Source of the DNA: Paratinospora sagittata
Taxonomy: Eukaryota > Streptophyta > Magnoliopsida > Ranunculales > Menispermaceae
Assembly: GCA_035771175.1 (NCBI GenBank)
Contig: CM069603.1
Coordinates: forward strand, 15,972,286 to 16,036,285
Direction of reading: 5' to 3'
Length of the DNA: 64,000 bases
Shown: positions 10,265-20,026 of the stretch, piece by piece
Position numbering within the stretch: position 1 is the stretch's first letter
Layout: each line of letters begins with the position of its first letter
Position numbers and translations under genes: made by a program
Notes under the pieces: generated by a model
Told to the model about the DNA's origin: nothing
The model's database searches: none
Seen by the model: the letters and a program-made list of their open reading frames with translations, nothing else

Positions 10265-10799
10265 TGTGATAAAGTATATTTTGATTATCACAAACAAAGT
10301 ACTTTTCGGTGCTAAACGTGCGTGTATCAAGATTTTATCAAAGCACCTAAGGAAAGCAAAACGCCAAGGAACTCAAAGATCATCCAACGGTCAAGTTCGT
10401 TTCTATCAAAAGGACTTTAATGATCACATCTTGATTTCAAGATTACTTCACTCGAACGATTCGATCAAGCTTCAAGTCTACATCTCTCGATCAACGCTCA
10501 AGTCATTCAACTCTTTGAAAATCTCTTATTGAAGATCTCATAATGAAGAGTTGGATTTAACGATTATGAGAAATGAGAAATACACAAAGTGTTTAAGATA
10601 TATATTTCTCTAATCGACATTGCTCAAACGTTTTCCAAAACCATGCACAAATCACTTGCATACTTGCATGTCTTGATCTTATGTTTTACGATATTTCAAA
10701 TAATTTAATTTTATAAATTTAATTTGAAATTTACTGAGTTTTTATTAGCATTTATCGTATATTTAATCGCGAGTCAAAATTGTTTTTAAAGAGTCTTTC

Positions 10800-11490
10800 A
10801 GGACTCTAATGAAATAGCAGCGCTCTCCTGAACTTGATAAGTCAGGACACTGATAGTTCATTAGGACGCTGATAACGTTCAAGGTTGAATTGAATTGATT
10901 TATCAGGACGCTTACTTGTATAGTAGCGGCTTACTTTATTAGTCAACCTCTAAAGTTATCAGGAAGCTGACTCAACATCAGCTCACTGAAAGATTTATTA
11001 AGTTCTTCAAAGAATGTCTCTTTGAGGATGCTGATAGTTATAAGTTGAATAATCTATGAAGACGCTACCTGGATAGGAGTGCCCTCACTTTTAGGAATCA
11101 ACTTAGTAACTTTCAAGACGCTGATTGTCCTTCAGCGTGTTTGTCCCTTATTTAAAATGTGTTTAAATTGTAGGACGCTTACATTGTTGTAGCGCCCTCA
11201 TGTTTTGTTTTATGTTTTAAACTGGCAGGATGCTTACTCGGATAGTAGCGCCCTCATGTACTTAACTATTTTAAAACATAGCAGGACGCTAAATGTGCAT
11301 TAGCACCCTCAAGGTTAAGTCGTTTAAATATCAAAGAAAGTCACGACGCTCACAAGCTTGTAGCCCTCACTTAAGTTTTCAGCAGGACACTTATTCGTAA
11401 TGAGCGCCCTCAAGCAACAAAACGACAAAGTTGATATTATGCGCTAGGACACTGATTACGAAATCAGGACGCTAATTCAACAACCGTCAC
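10800..11490 (+). repeat. Array of AGGACGCT ... AGCGCCCT dyads
   Basis: About a dozen irregularly spaced copies of a motif AGGACGCT, 8-20 variable bases, then AGCGCCCTCA. The halves are partly complementary (CGCTTAC against GTAGCG), so each unit is a small imperfect dyad. Clear examples lie near 11173-11200, 11227-11255, 11282-11311 and 11384-11416. The array is on the U3 side of the TATA box at 11726. Confidence 0.6.
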
Positions 11491-11725
11491 TGTTCGAACA
11501 AGTACACTACATAAGTTTACTTTTTCATAACAGACCTTTACACAGAGTCCTTTTCAGACCTATCAAAGATCGTCTCTGATACATGAAATAAGTTTTTCTA
11601 AAACTTTCCTTTTTCATGAAATCTGTAAAGAACCAGAATGTTAGTGAAAATTGCAGTTGCCATTTTCATATAACATTCTTCATATTATTTGAACTTTAAA
11701 TGTCTAACGGCTATGTCCCACTAAG

Positions 11726-11735
11726 TCTATAAAAA
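11726..11735 (+). promoter_or_regulatory. TATA box of the SIRE-like LTR
   Basis: TCTATAAAAA lies ~235 bp after the dyad array and upstream of the stem-loop array. It is the best TATA match in the LTR and sits where U3 would end. Confidence 0.5.
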
Positions 11736-12489
11736 CCAACACTTAGGAACAAACAACTTGCCAATTTGTTTGTATTGTGACAATAGTTTTTGAAAGTTAG
11801 TCTATGTCAAAATGTTTTTTCATTATCTAAACTTTCAAAGTATTTTTCACTTATACCTTATGTATTCAAATGATTTTCACATTAAGCTTATTTTCATAAT
11901 ATGTTTGAAAATTTATTTGATCTGGTATCAACTCAAATTCTCATCACTGATTCATATTTGGTGTCATTCTTGCTGGAAATAGAATTTGAGAAATAGTTCA
12001 TGTGAAATACAATTATACTTGATATCATATCTTAAGTATTGTATTGAACTATATCAGTAGTTATGTTAACTAATGATCACTAAACCAGAAGTTTTCACAC
12101 TTATATTTTATATCTACTTTGAAAATTGTCTGTTTCTTGATTTAGACTAGTCCTTCAATTTTCAAATCAATGTTTATTTGGTATCATATTATTTTCGAAG
12201 AAGCACTGATTTCATATCATATCATTCATGCTTTTCGAAACTACACTTGAGCAATGCCGAACATTGAAAGGTAAAGGACTGTGGGTGTATTTCAACTTAG
12301 CATTACGTATTCATATTTCATATCTTTGTAATGCTATGTACTAAGCTTTATTGTAAAGTGTTCTACTCAGTTAGAACCATCATAATAGTATTGTAATCTT
12401 GGTGTGTTTTTATGGATTGAAACAATCAGGACAAGTGAATGTAGTTTACTTAATGATTTCAAGATTGAAATCATGTTAAAGTTATCTCT

Positions 12490-12800
12490 TAACCTGCAAA
12501 AGAGAATTGGTTCATCCTCATCCCGCAAAAGGATAGGTGTGTCCTTAACCTAAAAAAGGATAGGTTATCTCGTAACTTGTAAAAGAGAAACTGTTCATCC
12601 TGATCCCCTAAAAGGATAGGCTATCTTTTAACCTGTAAAAGAGAAACGGTTCTTCCTTATCCCGTAAAAGGAACATGGGTCTTTTCCTCATCCCGAAAAA
12701 AGGAAATACGGTTCATCCTTAGCCCGTAAAAGGATAGGTTTGCCTTTAACTTGTAAAAGGGTAGTTATAACGGTTTGGTTCTCACCCGTAAGAGAATCAG
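12490..12800 (+). repeat. Array of CCTTATCCCGTAAAAGGATAGG stem-loop units
   Basis: About nine units of ~35 bp follow the pattern TTCATCC, TTATCCCGTAA, AAGGATAGG. Each can fold as ATCCTT paired with AAGGAT around a small loop. The array is downstream of the TATA box and would be transcribed. The SIRE-like LTR on the other strand has the same motif at 15350-15540 in the same relative position. Confidence 0.65.
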
Positions 12801-13012
12801 TTAGTGGATTGAGAAAATCCTAATCGGGAGATTAGGTTGTGGACGTAGCCTTGGCCGAACCACTATAAATATGTGTGTCTCACGTTTGCAATTTAATTTG
12901 TGTTCTATTTTGCATTCAATTCCAATGCACTCATGTAAATCACTAAGTTATTGGAAGATATTTTTAAAATTAACTATCGCACCCAATTCACCCCCTCTTG
13001 GGTGGACCAACA

Positions 13013-13207
13013 AAACAACCCAAATCAAGTGCGTATCATGCTTTAATAATCTCATGAACCAACTATTAAAATCCAAACCAAAATAATGTAAAAACACAAA
13101 AACTTGACAAAACTATCAAATAACCTAATTTATGGTAAACTAACCTAATATATGAACTAAATACCATAAAACACACCTAAAAGATATACTAAATACTTAT
13201 TTATCAC
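13013..13207. repeat. Athila-like LTR, right part
   Basis: AT-rich sequence ending AATACTTATTTATCA, a typical end of Athila-type LTRs in this orientation. It appears to continue the LTR broken at 10264. Confidence 0.45.
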
Positions 13208-14630
13208 CAAACAACTCTCAATTGAAGTACAAGTAAGAATGAATATCTTCCAAATGATGTACAACCAAAGTATGTAATATGATGCACAAGCTCTGATGAA
13301 GGAAGGAACTCTTGGATTTTGATTGAGAAATGATGAATATGAAGTGCAAAATAAAAAACTTTTTTCTTGATCACTTGAAATCCCTTGAAAGATGTCTTCT
13401 GAAAAGTGAAAATTAAATGCAAAAGATATTTCTTCAAAGTGATTTGTAGACTTGAAAACCAACTTGAAAAGCTTGGATGAAGTACTTGAATAAATTGGAG
13501 AACTAGAACGTTTTTCTTCTCTAAGATGGAAAATAAAAAATAATTCAAATACTCATTTGAAACTTGTTTTCTTTTTGAAAGGTGCGAAGAACTAATTTTA
13601 GCATAAGTTTCTTTCTTTCCAAGATTTTGTAAAAGGTTGTTTATAATGAGCTAAGGAACATATTTATAGAAAAATATTTTCAAAAAAGTAAGAACCTTGG
13701 TTCGATACATAGAACTCGTTTCTATTCAAAATGAACTTGAAAACAGTTCTCTGCTTTCATCACGGAAATGCATTTTGTTGGAGAGAAATGAGTTTCTATG
13801 TGAAATTCCAGAATTGCCCAAAAAGCAAGAAATGTGTTTCTATGTACATTTCCCGAAAGCACAATTATGGGAATTTTGAGGAAACGCGTTTCTGCTCAAC
13901 TGAGACAAATTCTTCACTAAGTCCAAAACAGGAAATGCATTTCTTAAATAGGAAACGCGTTTCTGCTTAACTGAGTCAAATTTTTCACCAAGTCCATATA
14001 GGAAATGTGTTTCCTTAACAGGAAACGCGTTTCTGCAATAAACATAAACTTAAACATGTTTTCTTTTGAAATGTTTGCAATCAAAACATGTTTTCTCGAT
14101 CAAACAAGTCTAAATACACTTGGATACACTGAATTTGATCAAATTGAAGAATGAACAAGTGTTAAGCTTATTATGGATGAAAAGTCAAACTTTTGACTAA
14201 ATTTGAAATTGGTTTGACTTTCAAATATGGTTAACTTTTTCAAATCAAAAGTTAAATACATTCAAACGCAACTTCAAAACAATACAATTGAAGTGATTTT
14301 ACAATCAAAACATAAATCAAGATCATTTTGCACAAACAAGCCAAAAGTTGACTTTCAGTCAAAACAATTGATTTCGCAAAAATAAGAATGATTTTGAAAT
14401 ATGATGCATGCATAAACTTTGGCTGACACAAGTAGAAAGTATTCTATATACCTATGGAATCTAAGCAACTACATTACATAGATGTGATCTTGATCGTCCA
14501 ATTGCTTTGATCCACTTTGAGCTTTGACTTTGACTTTTTGGTTGACTTTACAAATATGATTATTTAAGTACTAAACACCTTAGTTAAAGTGATTAGTATG
14601 CAAAGAATGTTGTTTGCAATCATCATAACA
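13208..14630 (-). mobile_element. Copia-type LTR fragment, minus strand
   Basis: On the minus strand it begins TGTTATGATGATTGC at 14630, a copia-like LTR start. A GAAACGCGTTTC palindrome array (14036-13705), a TATA box (TCTATAAATA, 13670-13661) and a presumed leader follow. The downstream end is not defined and may be truncated against the Athila-like LTR. It sits directly beside a SIRE-like gag remnant, which it appears to have interrupted. The ORFs here (13157-13548, 13697-13970) are judged non-coding. Confidence 0.45.
13705..14036 (-). promoter_or_regulatory. GAAACGCGTTTC palindrome array upstream of a TATA box
   Basis: Exact palindromes: GAAACGCGTTTC at 13881-13892, 13952-13963 and 14022-14033, and GAAATGCATTTC at 13932-13943. 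Near matches include AGAACTCGTTTCT (13711-13723) and GGAAATGTGTTTCC (14001-14014). The last five copies alternate 51, 20, 50 and 20 bp apart, so the higher unit is ~70 bp. The TATA box of this LTR (13661-13670, minus strand) is ~40 bp beyond the outermost copy. Confidence 0.65.
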
Positions 14631-14644
14631 TACAAGGGTGAGGG

Positions 14645-15012
14645 TCAATAAGTCAACAGGCACCATAGAGATCTTCTAATCTAGTCCATATATCTCTAGA
14701 TGGAGCACAAGAAGAGACTCCATCTAAATCCTTTTGGAAAAGACTTTTAAGTAAAATGTCTTTAGGTTGACTATCAAGCCTAACTACATGTTTTTCCTTT
14801 CAGTCCCATTTCTTCTTGAGTTTGAGAACTCCAACCCCATTTATGGTCTTTGTGGGTATGAATGGTCCATTGGAAATAATTTCCCACATGACAAGAGATT
14901 AAGCCTTATTGAAAGATCTCATCTGAATTCTCCAAGATATAAAGTTATCTACATTAAGCATTGGAGGTGAAAAAGGGTTATCACCTAAATCAAAATCGAT
15001 TGAATTTTCCAT
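14645..15012 (-). pseudogene. SIRE-like copia gag N-terminus, broken
   Basis: Minus-strand translation from the ATG at 15012 gives a recognisable UBN2/gag start: a PPMLNVDNFISWRIQM motif, then a KDILLKSLFQKDLDGVSSC stretch and IWTRLEDLYG. At least three in-frame stops are present (after FNKA, after KKKWD and after LYGAC). It follows a primer site (15055-15070) and an LTR (15072-16938), so it is the 5' end of a copia element reading leftward. The rest of gag and all of pol are missing, cut by the LTR at 13208-14630. Confidence 0.65.
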
Positions 15013-15054
15013 TAGATCTTTAGCTCAAGGATGTTAAGCCTTAAATCACGAGCG

Positions 15055-15070
15055 CCAGCTCTCATACCAA
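15055..15070 (-). other. Primer-binding site, minus strand
   Basis: On the minus strand TTGGTATGAGAGCTGG directly follows the LTR end (CTTTCA, then A). It differs from the initiator-Met complement at one base (TGAG for TCAG). Confidence 0.7.
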
Positions 15071-15349
15071 TTGAAAGACACCCAAAAGGGGACCAATTGG
15101 GTGTAATGGCCGATTTTGAATTTTTCTAAGTTCTTTGTGAAAATCCTTTGATTAATTTAAGTTATTTGCTTAAAATAAAATCAATATGCATAAATAAAGT
15201 GCGAAAATGAAAAGATTACACAGAAAGGATTTTTACGTGATTCGAAAAACTTTTTCCTACTCCACACTTAGAGAAACCTTCTCTAGGATTCCACTAAACT
15301 CGAATTCACGTCACGGGTATGAATCAAACCGTTACAATTGTTTTTTTAT

Positions 15350-15540
15350 AAGTTCAAGAAAAATCTATCATTTTATGGGTAAGGATGAACCTATAACTTC
15401 CTTTTGCGGGATAAGGAAGAATCGAATATCCTTTTCACGAGATAAGAATGAACCTACAACTTTCTTTCGGGATATAAGGAAGAACTGAATATCCGTTTCA
15501 TGGGATAAGGATGAACCATTTGCCCCTTTTTAAGATAAAG
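15350..15540 (-). repeat. Stem-loop array in the LTR leader, minus strand
   Basis: Reading the minus strand, four to five units of TTCATCCTTATCCC..AAAAGGATA type follow each other. They match the array at 12490-12800 in motif, spacing and position downstream of the TATA box, although the two LTRs have otherwise diverged. Confidence 0.6.
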
Positions 15541-16030
15541 GGTGAAACTACCTTTGATTCCAACCTAGGAATCTTAAGTGAATCAAATAAACTTGACTTG
15601 GTTATTTCAATTTTGAAACAAACCAAAACTCTAATTCTAAATGTTACAATGATGATATTGGGTCTATATGAATAGAACACTTACAATGAGACTTACACAA
15701 GTCAAATACAAGATATGAAATATTAAAGCTCAAGAGTGAGAGAAAGAGATCACTAACAGGCTTTACTTTCCAAGATTCAATATTGCTCAAGTGAGTTCTT
15801 TTGAAATCATGTGAGAAAGCTTGAAAATAGTTGAAATGCACTTCAAAAGCTTTTTATCAATCAAATACTGATTCTGGGTACTCTGAAAATGAGAAGAGAT
15901 AGATCTCAAGATTAAGGCTCATTTTCTCATTTTAAAAACTCAAGAAAAAACTAGAAACCCTAGAAAAATGGAGAATGTGTTAGAACCTTTGTATTTGTTC
16001 TCTCTGAAGTGTAAAGTGACTAGGGCAAGT

Positions 16031-16040
16031 GTATAAATAG
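16031..16040 (-). promoter_or_regulatory. TATA box of the SIRE-like LTR, with palindromes upstream
   Basis: CTATTTATAC on the minus strand. About 100-250 bp upstream lie GGAGCTCATTTCTCC (from 16137), GGAGCACGCTTC (from 16157), AAGGAGTGCGCTTCT (16206-16220), GAGCTCGTTCC (from 16260) and GGGAGCACACTGG (from 16280). Confidence 0.5.
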
Positions 16041-16938
16041 ATTGAGATCATTTACTTGTTGTTATACTAAGAAATATGACCGTTGGTGTGATCAAAAATT
16101 CAAAAATCTTGATCATTGTGATTCTACAGACTTCAAGGAGCTCATTTCTCCATACAGGAGCACGCTTCATTGATGACAGAAACCCAAAAACAATTGTATG
16201 TTCACAAGGAGTGCGCTTCTCTGCTCATTACAGAGATGCCATTTTGCTCAGTCAGACAATGAGCTCGTTCCTAAGCATGGGGAGCACACTGGTATGAAGT
16301 TTAATACTAAAAACTGACTTTTCTTTGAAAATTCATTGTACAAACTTGTTCAAATCAATTCAAACACTTTTGACAATCAAATTAAAGATTTGAAAACACT
16401 TGAAATCATTTTCTATGAAGATAAAACATGGTTAAAACCATTGAGATCATTTTTCAAAAATTATTTAAGGATCATACTCATTTGAAACATGAAAGCTAAG
16501 TTTGCAAACATTTGAATAAACATAGAAACAGGTTTAAGGATGTTTTGTTTTCCAAAACAAGTGCAACCATCAATTTGGAAGAACTTATGTTAAATAGGAA
16601 AGATTTTGAGAGGACTTATGAAATCATATGCACGCATGATTTAAAAGATTGAGAAATAGAGAAAAAATAAAAGTACATCCTAATTCTAGACTTACAACAC
16701 TCTCTCATTCTTAGTTTCACTCTTCTTAGGATCTTTAAATTTGTAGATGACGTTCATCCTTGGAAGATTCTTTGAACTTGAATTGCGCGTTAAGTCTATC
16801 TGTGATATTGTATTTCTTCTTTTTTTTGCTTGAGGTGCTGAAATATACTTAGTTCAAATATTAGCACCAAAATGTATATTGTTTGTTAGCATCAAAACAC
16901 CTAGAAGAGTGCTAAGTGGAAAACCACTTAGGCCAACA

Positions 16939-18793
16939 AAAAATTACTTTAAGGTGGAAGAGACTATAAGGCCCTGTGTATTTTTCATCTAGCCCATACC
17001 CCATTTGAATGTCCAACTGTATGTGCTAGCACTTGGAGAAATGAGTATTGTTGTTGTTCAATGTTGTGTGTTGTTGTTTGGTATTATGTATGTGTATTTG
17101 CAAGTGTTTTGCATGTGTTTTGCATGCTTTTTATGGTGTATATTGGCTTTGTTCAATGTGGGATTGGTCGGGAAACCAATCGGCGAGGAAATGTGTATTG
17201 TTGTTATTCAATGTTGCGCGTTGTTGTTTGGTGTTATGTATGTGTATTTGTAAGTGTTTTGCATGCTTTTTATGGTGTTCAAATCAATTGAAACACTTTT
17301 GAACATCAAATCAAAGATTTGAAAACACTTGAAATCATTTTCTATGAAGATAAAACATGGTTAAAACCATTGAGATCATTTTTCAAAAATTATTTAAGGA
17401 TCATACTCATTTGAAACATGAAAGCTAAGTTTGAAAACATTTGAATAAACATTAGAAACGGGTTCAAGGATGTTTTGTTTTTCAAAACAAGTGTAGCCAT
17501 CAATTTGGAAGAACTTATGTAAATAGGAAAGATTTTGTGAGGACTTACGAAATCATATGCACGCATGATTTGAAAGATTGAGCAACAGAGAAAAAAGAAA
17601 AGTACATCCTAATTCTAGACTTACAACACTCTCTCATTCTTCATCCTAATTCTAGACTTACAACACTCTCTCATTCTTAGTTTCACTCTTCTTAGGATCT
17701 TTAAACTTTGTAGATAACGTTCATCCTTGGAAGGGTTTTTGAACTTGAATTGAGCGTTAAGTTTATCTTTGATATTGTATTTCTTCTTCTTTTTGCTTGA
17801 GGTGCTGAAATATACTTAGTTCAAATATTAGCACCAAAATGTATATTGTTTGTTAGCATCAAACACATAGAAGAATGCTAAGTGGAAAACCACTTAGGCC
17901 AACAAAAATTTATTTTAAGGTGTAAGAGACTGTAAGACCCCGTGTATTTTTCGTCTAGCCCATACCCCATTTGCATGTCCAACTGTATGTGCTAGCACTT
18001 GGAGAAACGAGTATTGTTGTTATTCAATGTTGTGTGTTGTTGTTTGGTGTTATGTATGTGTATTTGTAAGTGTTTTGCATGCTTTTTATGGTGTATATTG
18101 GCTCTGTTCAATGTGGGATTGGTCGGGGAACCAATCGGCGAGGAAATGAGTATTGTTGTTATTCAATGTTGCGTGTTGTTGTTTGGTGTTATGTATGTGT
18201 ATTTCTAAGTGTTTTGCATGCTTTTTATGGTGTTCAAATCTATTAAAACACTTTTGAACATCAAATCAAAGATTTGAAAACACTTGAAATCATTTTCTAA
18301 GAAGATAAAACATGGTTAAAACCATTGAGATCATTTTTCAAAAATTATTTAAGGATCATACTCATTTGAAACATGAAAGCTAAGTTTGAAAACATTTGAA
18401 TAAACATAGAAACAGATTTAAGGATGTTTTGTTTTTCAAAACAAGTGCAACCATCAATTTGGAAGAACTTATGTAAATAGGAAAGATTTTGAGAGGACTT
18501 ATGAAATCATATGCACGCATGATTTGAAAGATTGAGCAATAGAGAAAAAAGAAAAGTACATCCTAATTCTAGACTTACAACACTCTGGCATTCTTAGTTT
18601 CACTCTTCTTAGGATCTTTAAACTTTGTAGATGACGTTCATCCTTGGAAGAGTCTTTGAACTTGAATTGAGCGTTAAGTCTATCTTTGATATTGTATTTC
18701 TTCTTCTTTTTGCTTGAGGTGCTGAAATATACTTAGTTCAAATATTAGCACCAAAATGTATATTGTTTGTTAACATCAAAACACCTAGGAGAG
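16939..18793. repeat. Composite ~966-bp tandem repeat, left block
   Basis: Each unit joins ~660 bp of the SIRE-like LTR start (reversed) to ~300 bp of another sequence beginning TGTAAGGCCCCGTG and containing GAGTATTGTTGTTATTCAATG twice. Equivalent points at 17042 and 18008 give a 966-bp period. The junction TTTTATGGTGTTCAAATC is identical in every copy, so the join formed once and was then amplified. Small ORFs rich in Cys and Val (17005-17302, 17999-18208) repeat with the unit and are not genes. The last unit here is cut by the Athila-like LTR at 18794. Confidence 0.7.
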
Positions 18794-19876
18794 TGTGATC
18801 GTGAAATTATCACAAGTGCACGACAGTCAAGTTATAATATAATTCGATGAAATCGGGTATCGTCCTCAGGGATAATTAGAACACTAGCTATCATGTTTTT
18901 ACCTTAATTTTATCTAGACAATCGAATTCGAATGATTGAGTAATTAAATAGTAATGAAAACAACTAATTATTTAACTAGCAAAGCAATAAAAATAGCAGA
19001 ATATAAATAGAGAAATAATCTAGAGAATCGATTTCACCTAACTATCAACTATGTTTTTTCCAATTATTTATCATTAATGTATTTACTTAGTTTATAAGCC
19101 AGAAATCCTAATGTTTCTAACACCCTTTATCGTGTGCCGTGTTAGAGCATATTCATAGGAATTGATCTCAATCTATTGATAAAGATCTAATTCCTACAAA
19201 CTCACTAAGATCTATGACTTCTTTTAATGACTTGAAAGGGTCTCGATCTCCTATCGATCTCACGATAAGCTAGGCTATATTTTCCTTGTTCCAATCCAAA
19301 GTATCCTCTGTCGAGTTCCGCACTCTAGAACTAAGATCATCCAACCTGTGATCAAGAGATTGAAAGCATTAACAATGGCGAAATATAAATAAACTATCAC
19401 AAATCCATTAACAATAATTAATGCCCTAAACTAGAGCATAGAATCAAAGTTAGGATCCATCTATCCTCTAGAACAAAAGATTAGTTCATAACGTGAATCA
19501 AAATAACACAAGACATGGAGAAAACTTCAATAATAAACATTAATAGCAAACTAGAAAATCTAGAACTTGAATCTTCTTTCGAATCTTCGCGTTCCTTCCT
19601 CCTAGCCGTCTTGTTCTCCTTTCTATTCCAATGTGTTCTCCTTTCAATTCCAATCGTCCAATAAGTTGCCAAAATGCAACTTCCAAAAACCCTAGCGCCG
19701 AGGCACTACGTTAATTTTCCTCTGGGCGCCGCGATGAGTACCGCGGCTCCCAGAACCTTCTTTTTCTGATCACCCTGGCGCCATGATGAGCGTCGCAGCC
19801 CCCAGAGCACTATTTATGCACAGTGTTGTGGACTTAGTCATTTTTTTGCTCCTTTTGATTTCCTTCTTGTGGAAAG
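18794..19876 (-). repeat. Athila-like LTR, partial
   Basis: It starts TGTGATCGTGAAATTATCAC and shares blocks with 9075-10264. A GC-rich patch at 19690-19805 contains dyads such as CTGGGCGCCGCG facing CCGCGGCTCCCAG. The distal end is lost at a deletion junction near 19876, where RT coding sequence begins. Confidence 0.55.
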
Positions 19877-20021
19877 TGATCCTTCCTTGTGGCCTTGTTG
19901 AGCTTCTGGTAGTCTATGCAAACTCTCCAGCCCGTCACTGTCCTAGTGGAAATCAGCTCATTCTTATCATTCATCACTACAGTCATACCACCTTTCTTGG
20001 GCACAACTTGAACTGAACTTA
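19877..20021 (-). pseudogene. Athila-like reverse transcriptase fragment
   Basis: Minus-strand translation gives the start of the RT core: WVSSVQVVPKKGG, KNELI, GWRVCIDYQKLN and KATRKDHF. It stops at the deletion junction with the LTR. The upstream half of the same frame is at 30625-30670, beyond the Tekay insertion, which fell at the conserved Trp codon. Confidence 0.8.
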
Positions 20022-20026
20022 CCCAC
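20022..20026. other. Target-site duplication CCCAC, left
   Basis: CCCAC precedes the Tekay left LTR and is repeated at 30620-30624 after the right LTR. Five bases is the usual size for gypsy integrases. Confidence 0.9.

Larger units (their letters stand above)
10265..13012 (+). mobile_element. SIRE-like copia LTR (probable solo LTR), plus strand
   Basis: It starts TGTGATAAAGTATA and ends near ATTCACCCCCTCTTGGGTG...CCAACA, a terminal block typical of SIRE/Maximus LTRs next to the primer site. It contains a dyad array (10800-11490), a TATA box (11726) and a stem-loop array (12490-12800), in the order U3, promoter, transcribed leader. Neither a primer site nor gag follows, so it looks like a solo LTR inside the Athila-like LTR. 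A clean target duplication was not found (TATAC against AAACA), so the ends may be off by a few bases. Confidence 0.5.
15072..16938 (-). repeat. SIRE-like copia 5' LTR, minus strand
   Basis: On the minus strand it begins TGTTGGCCTAAGTGG at 16938 and ends GGGTGTCTTTCA at 15072, 1867 bp, followed by a primer site and gag. It contains palindromes of GGAGYGCGCTTCT type (16290-16137), a TATA box (16040-16031) and stem-loop repeats (15540-15350). Its first ~660 bp recur as part of the tandem repeat at 17278-18793 and 33536-34113. Confidence 0.65.

Noticed and set aside
10266..10532. 88-aa ORF at the start of the SIRE-like LTR as a gene
   Set aside because: It begins at the LTR terminus and has no conserved motif; SIRE-like LTRs often contain such open stretches by chance.
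12490..12800. Regular ~35-bp repeats resembling a CRISPR array
   Set aside because: The units are adjacent degenerate repeats without unique spacers of fixed length, in a plant LTR leader, and no cas genes are present.
16939..18793. Cys/Val-rich open frames (MLLFNVVCCC-like) repeated several times, suggesting a small secreted or membrane protein family
   Set aside because: They repeat only because the DNA unit repeats, occur in several frames at once, and lie in LTR-derived sequence with no consistent start or conserved codon pattern.
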